Shown here: piece by piece, positions 36,646-50,800 of the stretch
How positions within the stretch are numbered: position 1 is the first letter of the stretch
Layout: each line of letters starts with the position of its first letter
The notes under the pieces: model-generated
Database searches by the model: none
Seen by the model: only the letters and a program-made list of their open reading frames with translations
Told to the model about the DNA's origin: nothing
Position numbers and translations under genes: made by a program
Assembly (NCBI RefSeq): GCF_026151205.1
Contig: NC_087078.1
Coordinates: forward strand, 2,791,675-2,855,674
DNA from: Bolinopsis microptera
Taxonomy: Eukaryota > Ctenophora > Tentaculata > Lobata > Bolinopsidae
Length of the DNA stretch: 64,000 nucleotides
Direction of reading: 5' to 3'

Positions 36646-39600
36646 GTAACTTTGAAACTGTTCTTAAGTTAAAGCTAAGTGCTCTGCTGGTGATATTGTT
36701 ACTGCATTACTGAATAAATCTATATTCAAATATTTTGTGAGATTTAATAGATGGTTAATTCAGTTTATTTGATAACCGATTTCATGACTTAGGCAAAAAC
36801 TTTAAAGAATTTGCTGTCACAGAGTTTGAAATATAAAAGAAGATCCACTAACATGATTGGTGTTCAGATTGCTGTTCAAGAGCCTCCACTGATCCCTAAA
36901 AATGTGACGGTTGTCGCAAAGACTTCAACCTCCCTCCACCTACGCTGGGAACCTCAAGGTCAGAACCATTGTTGACACTGAGATTACTTTCAATCAGCCA
37001 GATATCTTTTAGTGGAAACTAGAAGAGTATGAGCTAGACAAATTTTATGCAGCAGGTATCTACATTCTCCAATGATCAATATTCCAGGTGACATAGCATC
37101 GGAATACTACATAGTAGTACAGAAGCCTGGAAACCACGAGTACACAGCTGACCAGTACGAAGTTGTGATATCAAAACTCGACCCTTACTCTATCTACTCT
37201 TTCTCTGTATCTGCTCACAATATTGTTGGATCACGTGGTAGAAGCTCTGAACTACAGACCAGAACAGGTGAGACTCATTTATGTGATTCTGACTGAGTTG
37301 AAGGGGTTTTCTCCTTGTGCAAGGAAATCAAGGTCGTAATCAATTTTATACAGCTCTTTTAAGCTTCTGCCATCTTGTTGTAAAGTCAATGTTAAGTTAT
37401 GAAGTTTAAGGTATTTCAAAAACTATATGTCATATATTATGCAACGTGTCAAACTGAAAAAACATGATGTAAATGAGTCCACTGTCCATACGTGGCATTA
37501 CAATCTTTAATTTGACCGGATTCCAAAAAGCCATATTTGATGATCTTTCAACATGTTAAAAATAATTTACATATTTTGACATAATTGAACTTATCTGATT
37601 TATATATAGCTGTCACCTCAATGTTTAAAAAATACATAACGTCATACACCAGAATAATCAATTCTTTTAAACCAAATACCCTGTTTGAAATCTTACAACA
37701 CAGCCAAATCTTACCATCACAGAAAGACAAAAACAGACACAGCAGCCATACACTTCACTTTCGCTTTCACACAACACTCTTAGATGAATTAATAGAAACA
37801 CTAGAGTTCTTAACATTAACATAAGTTGCCATCTTCTTGTTCAGCCGCGGGCTCCTCATATACTCATACTCAGAGTGCTTCCTAACCCGGGCACTCTCAA
37901 TCGCAGACTTACACGATTTAGTGCAGCTAATCTTAGTGCTACCATCCCCAGCATACCCTATCCTTATAACACTGTCTTTAGACTTGGAAAGTTTGAGTTC
38001 CCCGTAAGTATTGTCACAGTTATTATAGGATCCCTGACTGCACTCACTGCTCCTCATGGTGGTGTAGGTGCTGGTACTTAAAGGAGCGTACTGTGGGTTA
38101 TTACCGCTACTTAAAGGCACATAGTGGGGGTCCCTCATGTTACTCTCACTCCCTCTTATTATATTGTTGTTATCTCCCCGGCCGTACTCCGGCACTGCGT
38201 CATACTCTGGGTTATCAGTCAGACTGGATGATATAGCGCGCTTTACGCGCATCAGAGACTCATGTGATACAGCTGATAGTCCCTTGGTCACGATGACGTT
38301 CTCAAGTTTAATGATCTGACGACAGTTTGTACAGTAGTTCTTCTTTCGTCTGCGTAGAAGAGCGATGCAACTAGTGAGAGACAAAACAAGGAATACTGTG
38401 CTGAGTATTATGAGACCCAGGGAGATGTAGAATATTAGTTCGTTATTGCACTCTTTTTTAACCATTATACCTGAGGTGTAGTCACCGATCAAACTATCAT
38501 TTAATTGTATATCATTTAATCGCTTTATCTGAAGATACGCAAAAGTTGCGTGAAGAAATAACTGTATTTTAAATTATGAGTGGTCACTATCCAGTTTACA
38601 CAACAACTGCTTCACGAAAGATATGTGAACGATCAGCAGAATACAAAGCTATCATCAAGCAGCAACTACTTAAACACGGCCCGGGCTCGCTATTTATCAG
38701 TAAATATGATGTAATCTGAGCAGAGTGAAGCAGGCATGGAAAGTTGGCATGCAGGGCAAATACACAAGCTTCAACATATACGACATGTGCCAGATTACTG
38801 CGCTTCAGTTCACTGCTACTAGTTCAGCTTGGTGATAAAATCAGTTAACCGTCAGAAATCTCAAGTATTAACCAGTAACACATAGTAACACAGTTACTAA
38901 ACACATAGTCGCAACAGTTACTCGCAACTCTACTGCAGAAGAAACGTGTCAAAGAGAGCTGGGGTATGCGATAAAACTGTGGCAAACAACATTTTATCAG
39001 ACACGTCTGTTTGATTAATCAACTAAACAGGGCGCTGATCATTTAAATTAATTACATATTGTAACCATTCCGGCCCTGACATGTTATGGGGCTGACGTTA
39101 ATTTGTTAATTTCCCCTGTCCGGAACAACAATAACTGTTCCGTCTAGGAATTGAATTAGGGAGTTATCATTATAGCAAACAAAAAGGAAAAGTAATAATT
39201 ACCAGAACGATCATTTAAATGTTATTAGGATGATTAACAAGAATACACAGGGACAATAAAATAAAGTGCGGGCTAAATAAACTGAAATATGGACCAAACA
39301 AGAGTCCTAATATAAATATACCGAAATATAAAACTAGAGCATCAAATAAAATAAAAAAACAGCGTCCGAAGCACAACATGACCGTTATATGAACAATACT
39401 ACAACACTACAACTACTAGATAGACTCAACCCATCATAGCACGCTATAAATACAACACGGCCACCTATTGAGAAATTGGTTACTTGACTTGTATGGTTTC
39501 GTTAGTTACTTTGTACAGTTGTGTGAAACGTATGTGTATTTGTGTGTGTGTGTGGATGTTGGGAGAGGAAGGAAGTGCTACTATAACTGCACTACATGTG

Positions 39601-42600
39601 GGTTTTAGTGACTAAAGATGTGGAAATTTAAACAATAATTGTGACAATGTTTTAATTGCTGTGTTATCACATGTGGTTATTGGTTAATTCGCAACTAATT
39701 CTCAGTAACCTTTAAGGTAATATTGTTAACATAATACAACTTATTATTATCACTTCGAGATGGCCAGGCCTACTCTCATGCTGTCTATATGTGATGATTA
39801 ACTCTGAAAAACTAGGGACAACTGGGGAATGATCCCAGAACCTCGAGATTTCGCGTCTCTTGCTCTACCAATTGAGCTACTGACCCTGATTCTCAGAGCG
39901 AAATCACCACTCATATACAGCACAATTTCATGCTTTGTGTGGAATATCATTTTATCAGTTATTTAGAATATATATTCGCATTTTATCCACACTATATTTA
40001 CATTACACGTACAACGTGATATCGTTATCAGTGCAGTGTGTACAACACCAACTACACCGATCAATTGCCAATCTGCGAAACATTTAATTATTATTATCAC
40101 TTCGAGATGGCCAGGCCTACTCTCATGCTGTCTATATGTGATGATTAACTCTGAAAAACTAGGGACAACTGGGGAATGATCCCAGAACCTCGAGATTTCG
40201 CGTCTCTTGCTCTACCTAGTCCCTAGTTTTTCAGAGTTAATCATCACATATAGACAGCATGAGAGTAGGCCTGGCCATCTCGAAGTGATAATAATAATTA
40301 AATGTTTCGCAGATTGGCAATTGATCGGTGTAGTTGGTGTTGTACACACTGCACTGATAACGATATCACGTTGTACGTGTAATGTAAATATAGTGTGGAT
40401 AAAATGCGAATATATATTCTAAATAACTGATAAAATGATATTCCACACAAAGCATGAAATTGTGCTGTATATGAGTGGTGATTTCGCTCTGAGAATCAGG
40501 GTCAGTAGCTCAATTGGTAGAGCAAGAGACGCGAAATCTCGAGGTTCTGGGATCATTCCCCAGTTGTCCCTAGTTTTTCAGAGTTAATCATCACATATAG
40601 ACAGCATGAGAGTAGGCCTGGCCATCTCGAAGTGATAATAATAATTAAATGTTTCGCAGATTGGCAATTGATCGGTGTAGTTGGTGTTGTACACACTGCA
40701 CTGATAACGATATCACGTTGTACGTGTAATGTAAATATAGTGTGGATAAAATGCGAATATATATTCTAAATAACTGATAATACAACTTATTTAAGTTAAT
40801 AACTAAAATCGCTAAGTATCAGAAAATATTTAAGTACTGTGGACAACTGGGCATGCCTAAGATATATACTGCGTGCTTTAACCAAGGGTTCTGACTTCTG
40901 CTAATTTGTTGAGAAGGGAGGGAATTGTAGTTCAGATGATTGATAATACGGTATTGTAGTGTAGTTCTGAGAACACACGCAATTAGTGTGATTAGTATAT
41001 TAATTGCACTGCCACTTTGGGCGATTACGTGGGAGAGGCCGCAGTTAACAAGTACAGTTATAAAGATGATCTCAGTTGGTCGTGTTAATTGTTGTCACTC
41101 TTTCTATCTCAGTTCATGAAACATCTGACACATAATCACTCATTATGTTGCTCTTTCAATTAGCGGAGTAATCATTAAAATAACCAATCAATAAAGTCAC
41201 CGAATGAGTTCAATTAGTAAACCAATTAATTACAATTAACCCTAATTAATTTCCAGAGCCAGGTCCCCCCGAGCGGAGTGTTAGAGTTCAGGGTTGGTAT
41301 CCGGACCTCAGAGAGTCTACAAGTGGTGTGGAGTGTCCCTTCAGACAACATCATTAACGACCAGCTGACTGGCTACGAGCTAATGGTAGGGTTAAGTGCT
41401 CTTATTAGTACTCGCAATCAACACTTGATTTTCTTAGTACTTTACACTTTGTGTTAGTAATTAGCTACGCCGTGATAACCGACGTGCTCCAATTTAGGGG
41501 TAATGTATATTGCTCTCCAAGACTATCTTAATTTAACGAATTAGACGAGATAGGAAACGGCACGTCTTATTTGGAAGATGATGATGATGGTTTGACTCCT
41601 TCGTTGAGAGAATAATTATCACCTGATCACTGTCACGTGGTGTGTATTCTAATTCACTGTTGGCTTGCTGCCAGCACGTGGGCTGTTACCCTGGTCACGT
41701 GACTTCTGTTACCATAGCCACGTGACTTACCCATTCTAATTCAGGTACACGCAACAGTGGAGAACATTCTGGTAACCTCCCTGAACTTCACACTCAACCA
41801 CACGGAGACAGTAGTATCGGGACTCAGCCCGGAGACTCAGTACACTCTCTCCATGGCTTTTAGAACCAGATGCTGTGTCAGTGATTACGGTTAGTTGAGA
41901 TGAGGGATGGAATTTTATCTATTATTTAGTATTTATGTGTAATATTTAACCTATCTTCTTTAAATGAATACGGATGATTCTATGTTATTCCTCGGGAGGA
42001 CTACACAGGAATGATAGTAAATTTAGGCCCACTATCATGCACATTGCACTGTTATAACTAGATACACAAAGTATATTAATATATCGTAATGAGAAGTGCC
42101 TTATTGTAGATGTTTGACTAGTTGAAGCAATAGTTGACTGTGGAACTGAGTGTGGATGTTACTCTTATAATAGTGGAGAGCTACGTTATACGAGCTTGAA
42201 CTTATGCAATGTATATTAATTACATGTCCCCCCCCCCCCCCCCCCCCCGGCCCTCTAAATAATGAACAGCCCTGTTAATGGTCCTTACTCCTTACTCACA
42301 TATTCTCGTAACATTAGGACTTTCCCATGTGGTGTCAGTGATTATATTATAATTATAAGATAAATATTCATCATCATACAGCTGGTATTAAATTAACTAA
42401 CTATTAACTAACAGCCTTTTAGTTGCTCACTTACATTACCACAAACTATTGTTTACCATTATCATCACTAAACATCCTCAATTCCATTATCCTTTATTCG
42501 GGTATTGTTGCATAATATATTGTGGCCTCAACCTGTACTTTAATCGACACGAGAGTGAAGGAAATGTTCGATCTGCTGATTTGGCTTCTTTAGAAGAACT

Positions 42601-45600
42601 GTTTTATTACCGAGCTGTTCAGGGTTCAATTATCTACCAAAAATTAGCATATTCATAGCTAATATTGAATTGGATATACCACCAACTTTCTAAATAATGA
42701 AGTGCACATTTGTATAAAACCCTACACACTACGGTAAAACCTCCACCATGACACATTAACGGTTACACTTCGTCACGAAGTGACTTGGTGTAAGTGGGTC
42801 TACACTTTCACTGTATACAACACTTGTTTACCCTAAATTTAGAGAATTTGTAACGAGGATTCCCACCAAAACACATATAAAACTGTCAACACAACAAAAC
42901 TTAAATATTAAACAACACAAAATAAAGGCGGTATAAAGTAATATGCACAGTGCACGAGAGCGAAGCACCGTAACAGAATACCACCCTATAACATAAAATA
43001 TATCAGCACATATTATTTACTGTCAAGGTACTAACACCACTAAATGTATGGCCCTCCACCCTGCTCAGCCTGGAAGTAGCCCGAAACTGCTGTACATTTT
43101 AGTAGAGGTTCAGAATAATAAGATGCTGTCAGCAGAGATGATGGCAAGGGGGGAGACAAAATAATATGTAATATGCTGGCAAGGGAGGGGGAGAGAAAAT
43201 AATATGTAATATTTATTTAAAACGGGTATATTATGTCATAACGACAGAAGTAAAGTGCAGTGTATTCTACTGAGGCGTGTTTTCCTATTGGTACAATATG
43301 GGTGGCTTTAGTTTAGTGCCTGGCTGGCTTCTTTTGATTACTAATTACTAATGGCCGGTTCTCTACTGGTAGTAAATTGTAATATAATAACCGGTACTGG
43401 AGTTATGAGTACCAAACACTGGGGTTCTGAGTACGGTGCACATTTAGTATATTTAATAATGAATATGTTTCTCAACTTAGGTTCTAGTACCAGGTGTCTG
43501 CTAGATGGATATAATTATGATAAAGAATTTATTAATTGACTGTCACTTTTTATCAAGGCGTGATTTTTCTATAAAGTAAACGTTACGCAATGTGTGAATA
43601 TATTATAATATTGTCGTGACGTCTTTACTTAAAAACTTAAGATCAGCTTTTAAAGTTATATATTATTATAAAGTCCTTTAGATATTAATATATATTATAC
43701 AGTTTTGGAGATGCAAAGTCACTAAGTGGTCACTAATTGGTCACTAAGTGGTTACTAAGTGGTCACTATTGGTCGCTAAGTGGTAACGGCGCATAATATC
43801 ACATAGACAGTTGATTGTTGAGCTAGAAACGTCTTCGTGTCCGACGTTTGGTAAAAATCTTATAAGGACATAATATTATTCAACAATCTGAAAGGAATCA
43901 TATTTAATAGTTATAAAGTTTGAACATGGTAATGGAATATCTAAACAATCTAATGATCACCCTCGAACAATTTATTAAATATGACAGATTTGGAAATGGA
44001 AGTAGGTCACTTCACTCTTATTTAGTCCCTTTTTGGTGTTCATGCTAAACAGCATTTTATAATATTTTTAGACACGAGCTGAATAAGTTAACCCCAGAGA
44101 GGTGTTAAGCAGTTAACTGGTTAATGCCTCAGCTTCAGGCACATGTATATATTTTATGTGAGAACTATCAGAGGCAGTATTTTAACAATTGTGAACTGAG
44201 TGAACCACATTCGAAGACTCATCCAAGAAAATATATAGTACAGTATAGTAATTAATATATAGTACAGTAATTAATATATAGTACAGTAATTAATATATAG
44301 TACAGTAATTAATATATAATACCGTAATTAAGTAATATATAGGGAGTAGGGCCGGAACAGACAATAATTTATCAAACGTTTATCAATTTGTAGCTATATT
44401 GTAGCTTAGCTGTATTGTAGTTATATTGTAGCTGTATTGTAGCTATATTGTAGCTGTATTGTAGCTAATAGCTATATTGTCGCTATATTGTAGCTGTATT
44501 GTAGCTATGTTTTAGCTATATTGTAGGTATATTGTAGCTGTATTGTATCTGTATTTTAGCTGTATTTTAGCTATCAACGAAGCATAACATTAGCTTACAG
44601 TGTACAGCCTAACACAGCTAATACCCTGTTACTCACTTTACTAAGGCTAACAAAGTAAGCTTATACTAACACCCTGCTGTATAGACAGCCTCGTAATTAG
44701 GTGTTACATTATTTCAATGTTACACAATGACCAGGACAGTTGTTTAAAGAGAGGTGTTGTTTACAGTGAAGGGTGCTGTTATTAACTCTAACACTCTGAG
44801 AGGGTGCAGGTATGCAGAGTTAGGAATTTGGAATGTTGCAATATAATCGCATATTATATAAACCTATAAACCGAGCAATGCGTTTAATTATCGTTACATT
44901 TCTTGTTAAGTTGTAAGTTATATAATCGGTGTTCAGAAGCGATGAAGTTTTATTACTTAGCTTAACTTGAGCCTCGTGAATGTTTACGGTGTAGACTAAT
45001 AATCATGTTCGCAAAATATACTCGTTCTTGTTATCATCAAGAATAATGAGCTATGATCTAATGAAGAGATACAGATACACACAAATGTAGAGTTATACGC
45101 TGTAGAGAGTAGAAGGTAGAGAGTAGAGATTAGAGAATACATTTTAGAGTTTTCTGAATAAATATTCATACACTCTCTTATTTAATACCATCTCTAATTC
45201 CTCCTCAGAGAGCAAGGACTCTGTGACGATGCGAGAAGGAAAGACAATGGCCCCCACAAACCAGCCCAGAACAGAAGGGAACACTGCCCAGGACAACCTC
45301 TCTAGTGGGGCAATTGTCGGTTAGTTGGGTCTTCTATTAAATCTATACTATTTATCAATTATTCAATATGATCACTTATCAAGGTGTGTTTCGGCGGTTT
45401 TTATGGTGATAATCTTAGCCACAATACGGTCACAATACGGCCATCATACGGTCACTATACGGCCACAATACGGCCATCATACGGTCACTACACGGCCTCT
45501 ATATGGCTACTATACGGCTACTATACGGTCTCTATAAGGCTACTATACGGCCTCTATACGGCCTCTATTCCACAAATTAAACGTCGAAATTGGAAAAGAT

Positions 45601-47817
45601 ACATTCTGTGTATTAATTTAATGGTTCATATCCCAAATTCAACAAGAGTTAAAATAATTTATCTTCTCTTTGTAATAATATAATTAGAAATAATATTTAA
45701 ATTAGAAATTGTGGTGACAATTTTGGATTGCCAAATGACGATTTCGGTGCAGTTGCGATATGACCTGGGTTCAGTTGTCGTTTTGGGATTTAAGCTGATT
45801 GGTCACCCAATTAAGCTGATTGGGTACCTGTTAACTGTGTGGGAACTAGGTTCAATTGGGTTCAGTTGTCGGTCACCCGACGACGACTTCAATATTATTA
45901 AGTATATATATCAAGCAAGCAGCAATCATGCTGGTTTTGTCAAACGTTCGTTTGGTGACAATCATTTATGTCGAAGTTTGCATACTAGGTAACTACGACA
46001 AATGACTGTCAGTTTCATCGATTAAGTCACTAGATCTCTAAATCATTAGCCTTCTTATTGATAATAATAGGAAATGGAGATCCAAAAATATTATTGTCTG
46101 ATTCGACTCTATTAGGTCTACTAGTCCAGTCATTTATGGACATGTGCCTGCAAATTTTCAGATACCCACGAAACTTTGCACAGACCTTCCCAAAGGTATG
46201 ATAAAACGATTTTCGGTTGGAGACATTTTTTTTACTTTGGGCAAAACCCAGGAGGGCCACGCCCATCTGACCCAATAACGTAACTGACCCCTTGCTTCTG
46301 AAGGTCGTAGAGACTTCAAAATAGGCTTAAACGAAGCCGCATATGCATGTTTATATAAGAGTTATTGATCAACACATTGCCTAAAATCCTTACTTTTCGA
46401 GAAATTCGCCAAAAACCATTTTGGGCGTGGCGCTGAGCCGATTTTACTAACTTTTGATAGGATTGTGATAGAGTCTTTGGATAGAGTGCAAAAGAACCGC
46501 AATTGGCATATTTATATATGACTTACGAAGAAACATATGCCTTAAAGTGCTTACTTTTTCAGTTATTGGCGAAAAACTGATTTTCGGCTCCAGAAATCAT
46601 GCAAAAATATGGGTATCTGGTAAATTGGGCTATGAAGGCCTTAGAGATTTTTGAATAAGTGCACATTGTGCAGAATGGCCATGTTTATATACAACTTATG
46701 AAGCAACATGCACCCTAAAATGCTTACTTTTCGAGTTATTAACATAGAACGGGAGGCAAAAATGGCTGATATAACCAATTTTGCTCTATTTTGTGCACAT
46801 TTCCTCTGTTTTTCCCCCAAATAACTCGAGCAGTAAGCATTTTAGGGTGCATGTTGCTTCATAAGTTGTATATAAACATGGCCATTCTGCACAATTTGCA
46901 CTCATTCAAAAATCTCTAAGGCCTTCATAGCCCAATGTACCACATACCCATATTTTTGCATGATTTCTGGAACCGAAAATCAGTTTTTCGCCAATAACTG
47001 AAAAAGTAAGCACTTTAAGGCATATGTTTCTTCGTAAGTCATATATAAATATGCCAATTGCGGTTCTTTTGCACTCTATCCAAAGACTCTATCACAATCC
47101 TATCAAAAGTTAGTAAAATCGGCTCAGCGCCACGCCCAAAATGGTTTTTGGCGAATTTCTCGAAAAGTAAGGATTTTAGGCAATGTGTTGATCAATAACT
47201 CTTATATAAACATGCATATGCGGCTTCGTTTAAGCCTATTTTGAAGTCTCTACGACCTTCAGAAGCAAGGGGTCAGTTACGTTATTGGGTCAGATGGGCG
47301 TGGCCCTCCTGGGTTTTGCCCAAAGTAAAAAAAATGTCTCCAACCGAAAATCGTTTTATCATACCTTTGGGAAGGTCTGTGCAAAGTTTCGTGGGTATCT
47401 GAAAATTTGCAGGTACTAACCCAAAAATGTCCGTAAATGACTGGACTATACAGAGTTTCTATTACTCTATTGGCCATGCATAATGTTTCTTGGGTAACAT
47501 TCGTATTGGTCCCGTTTGGTTATTGGACATTGATCTCATGATCTGGTTTCAAAGACAATTTTGTCACGTTTTATAATAAAAGGTTTAGTTAAACGATATT
47601 GGACTGATCCTTTTGACGTAGACATACAATGAAGAATTGGCAGGATTTAATATTCTAAGTTGTCTGGTTTGGTCAAGCAAGTGTCAAAGAGTCACAAATA
47701 CAGTTTAGTTATGATTGCATTTATCGTTATCTCGCGTGAGAGATCACAGAACAGTCGAGTGGTTGCTCGAGCAAAACGGAAGTTGATTTTAAATTTAGAA
47801 ACTATTTTGTCTTTGAA

Positions 47818-47873
<56 letters not shown>

Positions 47874-50800
47874 AATGGCATAAATGGAGAAAATGGAGAA
47901 TTACTCATAGGTTTTTCCATTTTCTCCATAGAAATAGTCTCCATTTTATGCCATTTTATGCCATTTTATGCCATTGAAAACCTGAAAAATTTAGAATTTC
48001 GAGAAAAATTATTTTAAAAAAAGATATTTTCGGCCAATAATGAACAGAGTATCATGAAACATGGAGAAAAGTGGTTTTCAGAAAAAACTTTGAAAAATGT
48101 TGACATAGAAAATGTTCGGTCCGAGTCATTTTCGATAAGTACCTCCCGTATCGAGAGCTCCCGATTCCGAGCTCGTGTTGCAAAGGGAAGGCCTGCCTTC
48201 CGAGATCACATTACCTCGAGTCCAAAATTGTGTATCGAGGGGAAGGTGTGGACTTCGAAAAACCGAAAAAATATTTTCGGCAAATAATGAACAGGGTAGC
48301 ATGAAACGTGGAGATAAGCGGTTTTCAGAAAAAATTTGAAAAATGCTGACTTAGAAAATGTTCGGTCCGAGTCATTTTCGATACGTACCTCCCGTATCGA
48401 GAGCTCCCGATTCCGAGCTCGTGTTGCAAAGGGGAGGCCTGCCTTCCGAGATCGCATTACCTCGAGTCCAAAATTGTGTATCGAGGGGAAGGTGTGGACT
48501 TCGAAAAACCGAAAAAATATTTTCGGCCAATAATGAACAGAGTATCATGAAACATGGAGAAAAGTGGTTTTCAGAAAAACTTTGAAAAATGTTGACTTAG
48601 AAAATGTTCGGTCCGAGTCATTTTCGATACGTACCTCCCGTATCGAGAGCTCCCGATTCCGAGCTCGTGTTGCAAAGGGGAGGCCTGCCTTCCGAAATCG
48701 CATTACTTCGAGTCCAAACTTGTGTATCGAGGGGAAGGTGTGGACTTCGAAAAACCGAAAAAATATTTTCGGCCAATAATGAACAGAGTATCATGAAACA
48801 TGGAGAAAAGTGGTTTTCAGAAAAACTTTGAAAAATGTTGACTTAGAAAATGTTCGGTCCGAGTCATTTTCGATACGTACCTCCCGTATCGAGAGCTCCC
48901 GATTCCGAGCTCGTGTTGCAAAGGGGAGGCCTGCCTTCCGAGATCGCATTACTTCGAGTCCAAACTTGTGTATCGAGGGGAAGGTGTGGACTTCGAAAAA
49001 CCGAAAAAATATTTTCGGCAAATTATGAACAGAGTAGCATGAAACGTGGAGAAAAGCGGTTTTCAGAAAAAATTTGAAAAATTTTGACTTAAAAAATTAC
49101 CCCTCGGTACACAATGTTGGACTCGAGGCTTCCCCTGGTAATGCGATCTCGGAAGGCAGGCCTCCCCTTTGCAACACGAGCTCGGAATTGGGAGCTCTCG
49201 ATACGAGAGGTACGTATCGAGAATGACTCGGGCCGAAAATTTTCTAAGTCAAAATTTTTCAAAGTTTTTCTAAAAACCACTTTTCTCTACGTTTCATGCT
49301 ACCCTCTTCATTATAAGCCGAAAATATTTTTTTGGTTTTTCGGTTTATCGAAGTCTGCACCTACCCCTCGGTACACAATGTTGGACTCGAGGCTTCCCCC
49401 TGGTAATACGATCTCGGAAGGCAGGCCTCCCCTTTGCAGTGCGAGCTTGTTTCGACTGTCGAGGATGTAGGTCTCACTTCTCAGTGCCTATTACTCTCCC
49501 CTATTACTCACTCCTGCTGTAGCCTGTAGAAATAACTTTACACTAGGCTTGAGTAATTATGAGTTTGCCTGAAGTGTGCCTCTACTAACCTAGTATAAGC
49601 ATCTAGTAGCCTACTATGAGCTTTCATAAGCTTGTTACGCCCCTAGTAAGCGTAAATAAACATGTTAGGATGTCCAATTTAGGTGTTAAATTGTGTTAAA
49701 GATAAAATTTCGAAGACAAAATTCATGGCATAAAATGGAGAAAATGGAGAATTACTCATGGGTTTTTCCATTTTCTCCATAGAAAAAGTCTCCATTTTAT
49801 GCCATTTTATGCCATTTTATGCCATTGGCCCCCCCCCCCCCCCCCCCCCTTTGAACTCGAAAATTCGCCCTTGAGTCGAGAGCTGAGAAAGTATTTTTAT
49901 GATCCAACAAAGTAGGCACTTAAGAGGTGTTGCAAACGTCGCTTTCGACGCTTCCCTCCGCAATCATTCGACTGCTTGAATTTAATTATAAATGTTTGCA
50001 ACAGGAATGGATATTCAATAATCAATTAATAAAAATGGTGCTTTTAATGCGTTGCAAGATACTTCCTATAACGATGGAAGCTTATTTCGTTGATTTTGCT
50101 ATTTTGGGCTTGTGTAAATACTGATTCTGGTGCAAAATTTGTAGTGTTCCCGTTTACTGAAACTGATAAGAGCACATTTTCCGAAGCATGCAAGAATAAT
50201 TTCATCTTGCGCAAGAATAATTCCATCAAATCTTCAGTCTTCATTGGTTTTAGTTAAAAATGCAGACTGTGCAGAATTTATAGTTCAGCGATAACTTGAA
50301 TATGCTAACTTTACTTAGCTATGCACTCAATATATTCGCGGGGGTATTTGGAACCATTATTCAAATGGATCAAAAAGGAATATTTTAATAATTCTCGTTC
50401 ATACTACTACTACTATGTCGGAACTAAGTCCGATCTACGCCAGATAACCCCCTCCATATCCTGTCCCGCATCAGGGTTCGCAGTTCCTCTTTAGAGTTTG
50501 TCCTAACTTTGTCTTGGTCGGCCTTGCTGTGCTCTACCGTGCGTAGGTTCCCATAAGACTAAATCACTGGCAAGTAGCTCAGGATGTCGGATGCAGTGTC
50601 CCGCCATTTTTAATCTCCTGCTTCGTAACTTGTAACTTCATAACTTGTTTGACAGCCATAAAGAAGAATATAATTACGTTATTATTTAAGTATAGAATGT
50701 CAGAAACCATACTGTTCAGTATTTACTATTTGATTTGTTCATTTAAAGAGCAGACATTGCATAACTTCCTCAGTACCTTTTCGTTACTATTTATATAGTA

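Noticed and set aside
40498-40569. A functional tRNA gene
   Set aside because: The anticodon loop lacks the invariant T33, the T loop is abnormal, and identical copies lie in a SINE composite with a target duplication.
45325-45683. Two ORFs at the short-period repeat
   Set aside because: The translations simply follow the ATACGG repeat (RSQYGHHTV-type) and lack any domain.
47660-47977. ORF with a poly-Gly tract
   Set aside because: The glycines are the translation of the 53-base G run at the end of a transposon-like element.
48054-49470. Repeated 60-118 codon ORFs (MFGPSHFRYV..., MVFRKTLKN... types)
   Set aside because: They recur with the 246-bp DNA period and in several frames and both strands, so they are products of the tandem array.
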